From an uncultured Lachnospiraceae bacterium (GTDB taxonomy: Bacteria; Bacillota; Clostridia; Lachnospirales; Lachnospiraceae), in contig CAJTXN010000008.1 in NCBI GenBank assembly GCA_910583605.1, positions 1 through 64,000 on the forward strand: 64,000 nucleotides of DNA, in the 5' to 3' direction. Both the position numbers and the translations under genes were made by a program. Positions 9,488 through 18,412 of the stretch are shown here, in pieces (position 1 is the stretch's first letter; every line of letters starts with the position of its first letter). The notes under the pieces are model-generated. The model saw only the letters and a list, made by a program, of their open reading frames with translations, was not told the DNA's origin and made no database searches.

Positions 9488-12400
9488 ATGGAAATTTATT
9501 CAAAAAATAAACAAGCGAAAAGAATATTAGCAGGTATTTTGACCATAATTATGGTTTTTGTAAGTATTGACCTGAGCCAATTTGTATCTGTTAAGGCGGC
9601 AACTGAGTATGATACCTTATATTTGATAGATAATACTGCTGAAAAGTGGGTAAAAAATGACAATGCTACAATCAAAGCAATTGACAACAGCAATGGACAT
9701 ACTGCATATTGGATGACACAAAAGGATGAAACTACATGGAGTGTTAAAGTTCCTAAAAGTGCATATAACATTACTTTTAACCGTTATGCTGAGGATAAAA
9801 CAACACAATGGAATTCATGGAGTGCTGGAGGAAGAGATAAAAATAATGCATATTATGTGGATAGAACGGAATATGGTCATTGGAGCATTAGGGAGGGAAG
9901 TGAAGAATACTTCCATGCAGGAGATATTATATATCTTGATGTATCAGAATTTACGCAATGGGAAAATGATGATGCAGTAATGTATGTTAATTTTACAAAT
10001 GCAACAAAGATTGAAAATAATGGAGAAAATATATCAATAGCTGATGCAGATAAGAAACTATATAATCCTAGGGAAGTTAAAAGTACAATAGGAGAACATA
10101 TATATGGATACGCTGTTACAAAAGTGGACGAAGGTGCCACAGAGTTAAGATTTTGGAGAGGAAATAACAAAGACCTTTGGAATTACTCAATTAGTCTTTC
10201 ATATATTGATTTTTTAAACGGATTGAATTGTGTAAAAGTTACAGGATGGGATGGTGAAGGGAGTATAGCATCATATTCCTACGACAATGCAGATAGTGAC
10301 AATGATGGATTGCCTGATTTTTATGAAGAGATGGCAAAATTAGATAAGAATAATCCAGATAGTGATGGTGACGGATTACCAGATGGTTATGAGATATTTT
10401 CAAATTATTCTTATCCTAACAAAGCTGATACTGATGGCGATGGAATATCAGATGCTGATGAAGATACAGATAATGATGGATTAAGTAATTTGGAAGAATA
10501 TAAATTAGGTATTAATCCAATAGATAAAGACACAGATGGAGATGGACTAAATGATGCAGTAGAAATAAAGTATAATATGGATCCCAATAATCAGGATACA
10601 CTAAATGATGGGATAATGGATGGTGATAGAATATTTGATTTAGATGTTAAGTGTAATAAATCAGATAATGGTAAATTATCTCCAAGTATTGATATTCAAC
10701 TTCAAGGTGAACAATTGGAAAGTTTTAGTACTACAAAATTGGACAATAATGATCCTTTTTTGAATAATCAAATACCAGGTTATTTGGGAAATGGATATGA
10801 GTTTTATGTTGATGGTAAATTTGAAAAAGCACAACTTTCATTTAAGTTGGACGAGAGTATCACCAATGATAACAGTTGTGAACCTGTAATCTATTATTGG
10901 AATGAAGAAACACAGTTACTTGAGGAAGTTGAAGGACAATATGCAGAGGGTGATTGTCTTAAGGTAGAACTTAAGCATTTCTCAAAATATATTGTTCTGA
11001 ACAAAAATGAGTATAATAGAATGTCATTTAGATTTACAATCAAAGCACCTACTTCAGATGAAAATTTGAAGAAAAGCTTTGACGTTGCTATGGTTTTAGA
11101 TGAGTCAGGCAGTATATCAAGTTCAAACTTTTCAGAAATGAAAGCACAATGTTCTGATTTGGTGAGTGGATTGAATGACACTGATAGAATTGCTGTTTTC
11201 ACTTTCGATGAAAGTGTAAGAACTATATCAACATTTGAGTCACCATCAGAAGCTGTTAAGACGATAGGTTCGTTATATCAACATGATGGAAATACGGCTA
11301 TATATGATGCTATAAAGACAGCAACAAACGGATTTGCTGCAAACTCTTCTAGTGAAAAAAGTAAAATCATAATTCTTTTAACAGACGGGTACGATAATAG
11401 TAGTTCAACGATATTTAATTCAGTCATTGCACAGGCAAAAGCTTCGGATGTTATTATTTATGCAGTTGGTGTTGGCTATGTAAATAAAACTGCATTGACT
11501 GATTTAAGTGAATCAACAGGAGGTTCCTTCTATTATCTTAGTAATTTTTCACAGTTAAAAGCGGTATTCAATACCATTATTGAAGAGGCTGATTTATATA
11601 AAGATAGTGATGGTGATGGATTAAGCGATTATCATGAGAAGAAAATAGCAGCTGGTGAATTATTGACTGGTTCAGGGGAAGCACTAAACTTATGTTCAAA
11701 AATGAATTATTTATCCCCAGATAGTGATGGTGATGGATTATTAGATGGTGAAGAGGTTGTAATAAAGAAACTACCATTTTCTGAAAATTATTATTGTTAT
11801 ATGTATTCAAATCCATGCATGGCTGACACAGATTTAGATACTTATGATGATTATGTAGAGGAGTATATTGGAACATCACCGATAAATATACATAATAGTC
11901 TTAACACAAGTAATATAATGAACAGCAGCCTGCCGTCAGGTTTTTCCTTTAATAACTGGTGGGACTGGAAAGAACTAATTGAAGAACATGCATGGAATTA
12001 TATTCATAATGCTGTCCAGAGCGATATTGTAAAAAAGTACCAAGAGATTGAGAAAGAACAGCAGATTATATCTTCATTGAGGTGTGATTTGTTAAGAAGG
12101 CGTTCAAGTGAAATATGGGAAGTGAAACCTACTTCTTATGCCAAAGAACCAAAAAGGCAAAGGGGATTGGATCAGTTGGCTAAATATGTAGCAGCCTATC
12201 TTGGTGGAAAGATTGGCGGAGCTTATATTAGTAATTCTAGTTTTACATTCGGTGATTATACAATAGACTATTATAACATGCAGAATGGGTTGATTATATA
12301 TAAATTTAAAAAGCAAAAGAAAGAACCAGAACCAGTAACAGTTCCAGAGCCGGAAACAGAAAAGGAAGATGGGTATCGGTATATATCAAAAACATCCCCA

Positions 12401-12544
12401 TCAAACGGTTATGCATTTTGGGGAACATTAGCTGGAATTGCAATTGTTGGTGGTACTCTAGCTGAAGATTTTTTTAGTGGAGGAATTGGAATTGCTGATG
12501 ATGCTGCAAGCTTTGCGATTGCATATAAATTAATTTTTGGATAA
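9488..12544 (+). CDS. Secreted VWA/thrombospondin-3-repeat protein with nuclease-like C-terminus; candidate polymorphic toxin
   Basis: A 1018-residue protein with a Sec signal peptide (charged N-terminus, then 'ILAGILTIIMVFVSI', likely cut after 'SVKA'). Residues about 30-260 are beta-rich and unassigned. Residues about 266-380 and 705-790 carry Asp-rich calcium-binding repeats of the form DSDGDGLPD. Between them, near 530-700, is a von Willebrand A domain with the metal-site motif DESGS. Near 864-880 'RCDLL' followed by 'EIWEVKP' and 'GLDQLAKYV' resembles the Asp...Glu-x-Lys core of PD-(D/E)XK nucleases. The last 40 residues are hydrophobic and Gly-rich. The ATG at 9488 has TAGGAGG seven bases upstream; the earlier in-frame start at 9392 would bury the signal peptide. 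An adhesin role is the main alternative. Confidence 0.75.
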   Translation: MEIYSKNKQAKRILAGILTIIMVFVSIDLSQFVSVKAATEYDTLYLIDNTAEKWVKNDNATIKAIDNSNGHTAYWMTQKDETTWSVKVPKSAYNITFNRYAEDKTTQWNSWSAGGRDKNNAYYVDRTEYGHWSIREGSEEYFHAGDIIYLDVSEFTQWENDDAVMYVNFTNATKIENNGENISIADADKKLYNPREVKSTIGEHIYGYAVTKVDEGATELRFWRGNNKDLWNYSISLSYIDFLNGLNCVKVTGWDGEGSIASYSYDNADSDNDGLPDFYEEMAKLDKNNPDSDGDGLPDGYEIFSNYSYPNKADTDGDGISDADEDTDNDGLSNLEEYKLGINPIDKDTDGDGLNDAVEIKYNMDPNNQDTLNDGIMDGDRIFDLDVKCNKSDNGKLSPSIDIQLQGEQLESFSTTKLDNNDPFLNNQIPGYLGNGYEFYVDGKFEKAQLSFKLDESITNDNSCEPVIYYWNEETQLLEEVEGQYAEGDCLKVELKHFSKYIVLNKNEYNRMSFRFTIKAPTSDENLKKSFDVAMVLDESGSISSSNFSEMKAQCSDLVSGLNDTDRIAVFTFDESVRTISTFESPSEAVKTIGSLYQHDGNTAIYDAIKTATNGFAANSSSEKSKIIILLTDGYDNSSSTIFNSVIAQAKASDVIIYAVGVGYVNKTALTDLSESTGGSFYYLSNFSQLKAVFNTIIEEADLYKDSDGDGLSDYHEKKIAAGELLTGSGEALNLCSKMNYLSPDSDGDGLLDGEEVVIKKLPFSENYYCYMYSNPCMADTDLDTYDDYVEEYIGTSPINIHNSLNTSNIMNSSLPSGFSFNNWWDWKELIEEHAWNYIHNAVQSDIVKKYQEIEKEQQIISSLRCDLLRRRSSEIWEVKPTSYAKEPKRQRGLDQLAKYVAAYLGGKIGGAYISNSSFTFGDYTIDYYNMQNGLIIYKFKKQKKEPEPVTVPEPETEKEDGYRYISKTSPSNGYAFWGTLAGIAIVGGTLAEDFFSGGIGIADDAASFAIAYKLIFG

Positions 12545-12559
12545 TTGAAAGGAATAGTT

Positions 12560-13276
12560 ATGACGATTAACAAAGCTTTTAAGGATGTATATTGTAAATT
12601 CCTAAAAGAACAAGGTTATCAATATTGTGCTAAACTCCAAAGATTTGTGAAGGTGGTAAATAAGGAACTAATCTATTTTATTGGATTAAAAAAGGTTCCG
12701 GCATGGATCAAAGGCAATAAAGGGTTTACCATTAAGGCTGGTATTATGTCAGTATATTTTTCTAAATGTGCTGAATGGACGGTTAACCATAGTGAAGATG
12801 AACTCTTTAAATGGTCGTTTGACTATACCGCACATGAAATTTGTATGTTCTCGCCAACTCGTGAGTATGGAATGGGGTTTGAGTACAATGAAGAAAATAT
12901 GATTGAGGTAGTAGAGAAGTCTGCTGAAATAACAAGGGAATTGATTCTTCCGGTGTTTGCTGAGGTGACGGATTTAACATCTTATGTGAAATATGCGAAG
13001 GAATATGCTGTAAATGTTCTCAGAATGTGTGATAAATTTATTGACGATTCGCTGGTCTTAATACTCACAAATAATCATGATGATTTTATGGAATGTTTGC
13101 AAAATGAGAAAGAGTGCGAAAGGACATTTCTAAAGCAGTGTATTGAAGAATCGTTTACTGCTCCAAGGGATAAGGTATATGATAATCCTGAATTATTGAA
13201 AGCTGCACAGGAAGAAGCTGAAAAATGCAAAAAGACCAATCTGGAGATGTTAGCAAAATACAAAATAAACATATGA
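12560..13276 (+). CDS. Probable immunity protein paired with the upstream VWA protein (DUF4304-like)
   Basis: A 238-residue cytosolic protein that starts 16 bases after the VWA protein stops, with AAAGGA before the ATG. It has no signal peptide. The N-terminal half ('FLKEQGYQYCAKLQRFVKVV', 'TIKAGIMSVYFS') resembles DUF4304-type proteins, which often sit beside toxins. The C-terminus is charged and helical. The tight coupling to a secreted protein with a nuclease-like end suggests an immunity role, but I infer this from arrangement. A decayed copy of the same gene lies at about 18933. A perfect 15-bp terminator follows at 13411. Confidence 0.6.
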   Translation: MTINKAFKDVYCKFLKEQGYQYCAKLQRFVKVVNKELIYFIGLKKVPAWIKGNKGFTIKAGIMSVYFSKCAEWTVNHSEDELFKWSFDYTAHEICMFSPTREYGMGFEYNEENMIEVVEKSAEITRELILPVFAEVTDLTSYVKYAKEYAVNVLRMCDKFIDDSLVLILTNNHDDFMECLQNEKECERTFLKQCIEESFTAPRDKVYDNPELLKAAQEEAEKCKKTNLEMLAKYKINI

Positions 13277-13410
13277 TAATTATAGGAAATAGTAAAACCG
13301 TATTCTGCTAATATATCAACAATCAGTTAGAAAGGATTTTAGGATGTTTTAATTAAAAAAGAGATTGGAATCATTTGATGCTGTTATAAGATTCTTCTAA
13401 GTAATAAAAG

Positions 13411-13451
13411 AAAAATGTCGGATTCATGATATAAAAGAATCCGACATTTTT
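13411..13451. terminator. Bidirectional rho-independent terminator
   Basis: Arms AAAAATGTCGGATTC (13411-13425) and GAATCCGACATTTTT (13437-13451) are perfect complements over 15 bp with an 11-base loop. The A and T runs at each side would supply a U tract in both directions, so it can end the immunity gene transcript on the plus strand and the IS remnant on the minus strand. Confidence 0.85.
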
Positions 13452-13985
13452 GTATATGTTATATGTGCTGAGCGTGGCAATAGTCTAGCTAATCGAAGTC
13501 TAACCAAACCTTCCTGCTTCATAATCCGTCCAATCCGGCGTCTGGATACCTGTTTTCCTGTCTTCATCAGCTCCTTCTTTCTTTTGCGTGTGCCGTAATT
13601 GTTACGGCTTGCTTTGAAAATTTCTGTGATTTCAGAAGAAAGCTCTGAATCGTCGGGCGTTTGTTTTGCTTCGTAATAATAAGTGCTTCTGTTTACCTGT
13701 AGGACGCGGCACATTGCTGATACAGAGTATTTGTGGGCATTCGCCTTTATCACATTTACTTTCGTCCTAAGATCAGCACCGCCTGTTTTAAAATATCGTT
13801 CTCCATTTTAAGCTGCTGGTTTTCTTTCCGAAGCCGGATCACTTCTTCCTGTTCTGGTGGGCGGTTGTCATTTTCATGAAATGAACCGGAGGTTTCTGCT
13901 TGTTTCACCCATTTATCAAACAGGGAATGGGCAATATCGTATTCCCGGCAGATATCACATCTTTGTCTGCCGGAATGGAGGAAAT
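13424..13985 (-). mobile_element. Truncated IS3-family insertion sequence (orfA tail and orfB start)
   Basis: Read on the minus strand, the end of an OrfA-type protein appears first ('CREYDIAHSLFDKWVKQAE', then the leucine-zipper text 'LRKENQQLKMENDILKQAV' ending at a stop near 13770). A -1 shifted frame then gives the start of OrfB ('NAHKYSVSAMCRVLQVNRST', 'NNYGTRKRKKEL', 'SRRRIGRIMKQEGL'), the HTH_21 part of the IS3 transposase. The DDE catalytic domain is missing: after 'KQEGLVR' the sequence loses similarity and stops at 13424 inside the terminator. No terminal inverted repeats were found, so this is a dead remnant. Confidence 0.85.
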
Positions 13986-14178
13986 TATGATGTTTTTTCT
14001 ATTCGGTCCAAAATAAAAAAGGCGAAAGCAATCTGCCGGGGAATAAAGACAACGGCGAAAAAACGCTAAACGTGTCCGGCAATAACGGCGATGTCAATCT
14101 TGAATTTGCTAACCAGGGTTAAGCATGTTATAATCTCATGCAAAGCCAGTGACAGGTGACGTTTGCGAGGAAAACCGA
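13986..14178 (+). other. Gene scrap between IS remnant and CD3324-like remnant
   Basis: A plus-strand frame ending with a stop near 14120 reads 'GNKDNGEKTLNVSGNNGDVN' and then 'LEFANQG'. It looks like the C-terminal tail of a lost protein cut by the IS3 element. No start or ribosome site belongs to it. Confidence 0.3.
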
Positions 14179-14383
14179 ATGAAATATTTAAATGCTGCTT
14201 TACTTCTTCCCGATGAATCAGTTAAGGAGTTACAGGATAATATACAAGGTGGTTATATATATTCCTGCAATTCATGAGAAACGAAAATGGCATATCCATA
14301 GAGGAACGTCTCATAATAGTTTGCACCACCATACCGACACACTTATATACAACATAATTTGCCGCTCATTGCATGAAAAATGA
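14179..14383 (+). pseudogene. Broken CD3324-family (small HTH-type) gene
   Basis: From ATG 14179 the frame reads 'MKYLNAALLLPDESVKELQD' and then 'NIQGGYIYS', and stops a few codons later. The expected family sequence then continues one base out of frame as 'IPAIHEKRKW' and on to a stop at 14383. CD3324-type proteins of Clostridia begin MKY.NA...LP..L..EIQ.Y.QG.YIYIP and run to about 90 residues. One missing base near 14253 explains the break, and the C-terminal part has also drifted. This is a decayed copy. Confidence 0.55.
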
Positions 14384-14548
14384 AAATACTATGAAATAAT
14401 ATTCACCAATGTTATACTATAGTAGTGTGAACATTTCCGCCGGTATCCGTCAGACGAAAATGGGTAATGCCACAGATTTTTTGTGAGTTATATATTTTAT
14501 TGCAGCATTTGCTAAGCAAAAATAAGGTGTACGAAAGGAGGTCACATA

Positions 14549-15109
14549 ATGAGCGATATAATGGAATTTGCCAACAGAGAAGAATTTAGGAAATGGCTTA
14601 ATGCTCATTGCCTGTCAAATGCCGGCGGTTGGCTTTTATTCGGCAAAGCCGGCGGACCCAAAACAATAAAAGCAGGAGAAGCACTTGAAGAAGCTCTCTG
14701 CTTTGGATGGATTGACGGACAGATGCAAAGCATTGACGATAAAACTTATAAGAAATATTTTTCTATGCGTAGAGAGAAGAGCAAGTGGTCAGAGAAAAAT
14801 AAGGCATTGGTCAAAAGCCTTGAAGAACGGGGGCTTATGACCGATTTTGGCAGAAAGAAAATAGAGGAAGCCAAAAAAAACGGCCAGTGGTATGCTCCAA
14901 AATCCATGGAGGTTACAGAGGAGCAGATTGCCTGCTTATCCGGATTGCTGGAAGGATATGAGCCTGCCCGCACAAATTTTCAAGCCATGTCTTTATCTGT
15001 AAGGAAAACCTACACGCGGGCATATTTTGATGCAAAGACAGATGCCGGGAGGGAAAAGCGAATTGCCTGGATGGTGGACAGGCTCAATAAAAATTTAAAA
15101 CCAATGTAA
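14549..15109 (+). CDS. YdeI/OmpD-associated family protein
   Basis: A 186-residue soluble protein with the family hallmark 'EEALCFGWIDGQMQSIDDKT' near residues 47-67, followed by 'RREKSKWSEKNK'. The C-terminal half has the usual 'MSLSVRKTYTRAYFDAKTD' and 'REKRIAWMVDRL'. The length fits the family. Its biochemical role is not established; members occur widely in bacteria and are often linked to stress or peptide tolerance. AAAGGAGG lies before the ATG at a good distance. It stands alone between remnants upstream and the carbamoyltransferase fusion downstream. Confidence 0.88.
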   Translation: MSDIMEFANREEFRKWLNAHCLSNAGGWLLFGKAGGPKTIKAGEALEEALCFGWIDGQMQSIDDKTYKKYFSMRREKSKWSEKNKALVKSLEERGLMTDFGRKKIEEAKKNGQWYAPKSMEVTEEQIACLSGLLEGYEPARTNFQAMSLSVRKTYTRAYFDAKTDAGREKRIAWMVDRLNKNLKPM

Positions 15110-15196
15110 CTGTTATGTTCGCCTTATTGGTATGAGATATACATCAGGTAATTACAGATTGGAAAAATTCAGGGAATCGGGAAAGCAGGTGCAGTA

Positions 15197-16372
15197 TTGA
15201 GTAAGAATTTTGTACATTTAAGCGATTATACAAAAAATGAGTTATTTGAAATTTTTAAACTAGCAGATCAACTGGATACCATGATTTCAAGCAAACCGTT
15301 ATGTGGAAAAACAATTATTTTATTTTTTCCGGAGAGCAGCATCCGGACAAGGGTGACTTTTGAAAAAGGTATTCATGAACTTGGAGGAGAAACAATTCTT
15401 TTTCCGCCGGAGGCGTTAGATAAAAAAGAATCTCTTGGCGATGTGACGGGGTATCTTGCAAACTGGGCAGATGGTATTGTGGTAAGACATAATAGTTTGG
15501 AGCTTGTTGAGGAATTGGCTGAGGTAAGTAAGATTCCTGTAATCAATGCCATGACGAAAGAAAATCATCCGTGTGAAATATTTACGGATCTCTATTCGCT
15601 ATCAAAAGTAAGAGATGATTTTATGACAGACAGATTTCTTTTCGTAGGAACCGGAGGAAATATTGGGAATACCTGGAAAGAAGCATCTGACATTTTTAAA
15701 TTTGAATTTACACATTGCTGCCCAAACGGATATGAGATAGACGGAGCGGCGGTATGTTATGATCTAAGCGAAGGCATTAGAGATAAAGATATTATTTGCA
15801 CGGATTCAATTCCTATAGATGCGAAGAAAGACTTTAAGGAATATCAGGTAACAAAGGCTCTTATGGAAAAGACAAATGCAGGAGCTGTAATAAATCCCTG
15901 TCCGCCTTTTTACAGAGGAGAGGAAGTATCTGCGGATATTATAGATAGTGAATATTTTGTCGGATATGAATTCAAAAAAAATCTATTGAGGGTACAGCAG
16001 GCTGTTTTATTGTATTTACTGGATGCTTCGGAGACAGATTATTCCGATATAATTGGTAAAGAAGTTTCCGGAACGATTGACCGGCCTTTAGGCAGTCCGC
16101 ATCCAAGACATCCGGAGATGATTTATCCAATCAATTACGGATATGTGGATGGCATTATTGCAGGCGACGGTGCAGAGCAGGATGTATATGTTTTTGGAAC
16201 AGATGAGCCGATAAAGACGTTCAAAGGCAAGGTGATTGCAGTGTACCACAGGTTTAATGATGTAGAAGATAAATGGATCGTGTCACTGGATGGAAGTGAC
16301 ATCCCTGACAATAAAATCCTGGGAGATATTAATTTTCAGGAGCAGTTTTTTTGTGGACGATTGTATAAATGA
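15197..16372 (+). CDS. Ornithine/aspartate carbamoyltransferase-like protein fused to an inorganic pyrophosphatase-like domain
   Basis: A 391-residue protein with two parts. Residues about 1-280 form a carbamoyltransferase fold. 'PESSIRTRVTFEKG' near residue 45 is the carbamoyl-phosphate loop (SxRTR), and 'ENHPCEIFTDLYSL' near 122 replaces HP(T/S)Q. The usual HCLP ornithine motif is 'NPCPPFYRGEEV', and no classic SMG loop is seen, so the acceptor substrate may not be ornithine. Residues about 288-391 read 'GTIDRPLGSPHPRHPEMIYP' and then 'INYGYV', a small pyrophosphatase-like family of Firmicutes. The start is TTG at 15197 with GCAGGTG upstream; no ATG is close. No arginine genes lie nearby. 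Confidence 0.8.
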   Translation: MSKNFVHLSDYTKNELFEIFKLADQLDTMISSKPLCGKTIILFFPESSIRTRVTFEKGIHELGGETILFPPEALDKKESLGDVTGYLANWADGIVVRHNSLELVEELAEVSKIPVINAMTKENHPCEIFTDLYSLSKVRDDFMTDRFLFVGTGGNIGNTWKEASDIFKFEFTHCCPNGYEIDGAAVCYDLSEGIRDKDIICTDSIPIDAKKDFKEYQVTKALMEKTNAGAVINPCPPFYRGEEVSADIIDSEYFVGYEFKKNLLRVQQAVLLYLLDASETDYSDIIGKEVSGTIDRPLGSPHPRHPEMIYPINYGYVDGIIAGDGAEQDVYVFGTDEPIKTFKGKVIAVYHRFNDVEDKWIVSLDGSDIPDNKILGDINFQEQFFCGRLYK

Positions 16373-16399
16373 TAAAAGTAAATTCAGGAAATAGATTGG

Positions 16400-16559
16400 A
16401 AAATTATTAGAATTTTCGCAAGGCGATATTGAAGAATTTTGTTCGGAAAATATTGATGATGCTGTCAGGCCAATTACAACTGGATATGTAGATAAGATTT
16501 GCAAGAATAAAGATTATGTTCCTGAAGGAAAGATAGATGATAGATTATTCTTTTTATAA
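16400..16559 (+). pseudogene. C-terminal gene fragment
   Basis: An open stretch without a start reads 'LEFSQGDIEEFCSENIDDAV' and ends 'KIDDRLFFL' before TAA at about 16559. It has the composition of real coding sequence but neither start nor ribosome site, and is cut at its 5' side just after the fusion gene. The family is not recognised. Confidence 0.35.
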
Positions 16560-16702
16560 GTTATTCATGTTCCAATAGTAGTCAGTATTATTATTTTTCA
16601 TTTAACATCAGTCTAAATGATAGTATCAAAAATTACTTAATGAAAATATAAACAATTTATGTTAAACTATTTTCATCAATTACAAACAGGAGAGATTGTA
16701 AT

Positions 16703-17290
16703 ATGGATACTACCATAGAATATTACAATAACAATGCAGAAGCCTTTATAGAGAACACTCGCAATGTGGATTTCCATAACATACAGAATAAATTCCTTGA
16801 AAATCTTCCTGCAGGGGCGATAATTTTGGATTTTGGCTGTGGGTCCGGCAGGGATACTAAATATTTTTTGGATAGGGGATACATGGTATATGCTATAGAC
16901 GGTTCAAAGAGGTTATGTGAATTGGCAGCAGAATACGTCGGCATAGCCGTTAAATGTATGCTCTTTAATCAATTATCAGATGTAGAGAAATATGATGGCA
17001 TATGGGCATGTTCATCGTTGCTGCATGTACCATCCGAGAAATTAAAAGATATACTTGTCAGAATAAAAAATGCACTTAAGCCGGATGGAATAGCTTATTT
17101 ATCTTTTAAGTATGGAGATTTTGAAGGGATTAGAAATGGCAGATTTTTTACAGATATGACAGCACATGCTTTTGCGGATATAATTGAAAAAGTAAATGGT
17201 TTATACATAGAAAATCAGGAAATAACAGAAGATGTTCGTCCGGACAGAAGTGAAAAATGGCTTAATATTATACTTAGAAAGAAGGATTAG
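16703..17290 (+). CDS. Class I SAM-dependent methyltransferase
   Basis: A 195-residue enzyme with the Rossmann SAM-binding motif 'ILDFGCGSGRDTKYF' near residues 40-55 and an acidic ribose-binding position in 'VYAIDGSKRL' after the next strand. 'GIWACSSLLHVP' is the motif IV region and 'LKPDGIAYLSFKYG' the later strand. It resembles small-molecule or protein methyltransferases of the Methyltransf_11/25 group rather than DNA methylases, as no NPPY-type motif is present. CAGGAGAG precedes the ATG. The next gene, an HNH nuclease, starts four bases after it stops, so the two are translated together. Confidence 0.88.
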   Translation: MDTTIEYYNNNAEAFIENTRNVDFHNIQNKFLENLPAGAIILDFGCGSGRDTKYFLDRGYMVYAIDGSKRLCELAAEYVGIAVKCMLFNQLSDVEKYDGIWACSSLLHVPSEKLKDILVRIKNALKPDGIAYLSFKYGDFEGIRNGRFFTDMTAHAFADIIEKVNGLYIENQEITEDVRPDRSEKWLNIILRKKD

Positions 17291-17293
17291 ATT

Positions 17294-18298
17294 ATGGCAG
17301 CAGGACATGATTTAAAAGCAGGGCAATATGATGATAGAATGGTATCGGAAGATGAATTATGGTCTGCTTTTAGTTACTTATTTTCAACGCAGTCAAAGAA
17401 TTCTACAAGCTATAAGTTTGGTTTTTTGAAATCACTGATTGATAATTTGTATAATGTTAATGAGAATCTTGTCCTTACATTTGACCAGTTGTTTTCAAAG
17501 TTTGCAGAGAGTTATTGGAATCTCGTATTAAAATATGGAATCAGGCAGCAGACCGTTATTAAAGGCAAGAGTTCCACTGTCCTTGAAAGTGTTTTACACA
17601 GTGTAGTTGAAAAATATGATATAGCGGCAGAAGTACCGTTTGAAAGCCTTACTGATGAAATGAAACTGTATGTTTGTGTAAATGTAAAACGCAAATGTAA
17701 AGTAAATGTGGTGGGAGCGCTTTATGGGGATTTAAAAGGATTGATTTATTCATTTTCAAAAAAAGAAGAATGGATTCAATTTAGTCCGTACATGTATGAA
17801 TTTTTGTGTAAGCATAAGCTTGTTATTGAAAAAATGAATTACTATGAGTGGGCAAGATATATGGAAAAAGTGAATGATGATTCGGTGCTTGACCATTTGC
17901 TCACGAAGATTGAAATAAGCACTTTGAGAAATAATTTATCAGTATACAGACATATTTTATTTGACGAATTTGAGAGTAAAGAATGCTTTTATTGTGGAAA
18001 GCCGCTTAGAGAAGATGCTATTCATGTGGACCATTTTATACCGTGGTCATTTATTAAAGATGATCAGTTGTGGAATTTTGTTTTGGCATGTCCCGGATGT
18101 AATGAATCAAAGAATGATAAACTGCCTGCTATCACCTATCTGGAGCGAATAATAGAAAGAAACAGTAGTGATATATTATTAAAATATGCCAATATGCTAA
18201 CAAACTATAAAAGTCAGAAAATGCGTCATATATATAATTGGGCAGTAACAAATGGATATAATACAATTTGGACACCGTCATCAAAAAAAACGATGTGA
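17294..18298 (+). CDS. HNH endonuclease-domain protein
   Basis: A 334-residue protein with a C-terminal HNH nuclease. The zinc pair 'CFYCGK' lies near residue 228, the catalytic His in 'IHVDHFIPWSF' near 245, the Asn in 'LWNFVLACPGCNESKNDKLP' near 257-276, with the second zinc pair CPGC. The first 220 residues are helical, without a recognised domain, and probably bind DNA or a partner. It is coupled to the upstream methyltransferase. This full-length HNH with a large N-terminal region fits stand-alone nucleases seen in defence regions, but the role is inferred. Confidence 0.88.
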   Translation: MAAGHDLKAGQYDDRMVSEDELWSAFSYLFSTQSKNSTSYKFGFLKSLIDNLYNVNENLVLTFDQLFSKFAESYWNLVLKYGIRQQTVIKGKSSTVLESVLHSVVEKYDIAAEVPFESLTDEMKLYVCVNVKRKCKVNVVGALYGDLKGLIYSFSKKEEWIQFSPYMYEFLCKHKLVIEKMNYYEWARYMEKVNDDSVLDHLLTKIEISTLRNNLSVYRHILFDEFESKECFYCGKPLREDAIHVDHFIPWSFIKDDQLWNFVLACPGCNESKNDKLPAITYLERIIERNSSDILLKYANMLTNYKSQKMRHIYNWAVTNGYNTIWTPSSKKTM

Positions 18299-18412
18299 CT
18301 AAAAGGCAGATATTCCTTTTCTGTTAGGCAATACTTTTTAATATCTGCCATATTTCTATATAACTCTGATAAATAATAAATAAAGAAATCAGTAACATTG
18401 GAGGCTCATACA

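Noticed and set aside
13857..14069. Plus-strand frame of 70 residues over the IS remnant
   Set aside because: It overlaps the clear minus-strand OrfA sequence and has no ribosome site.
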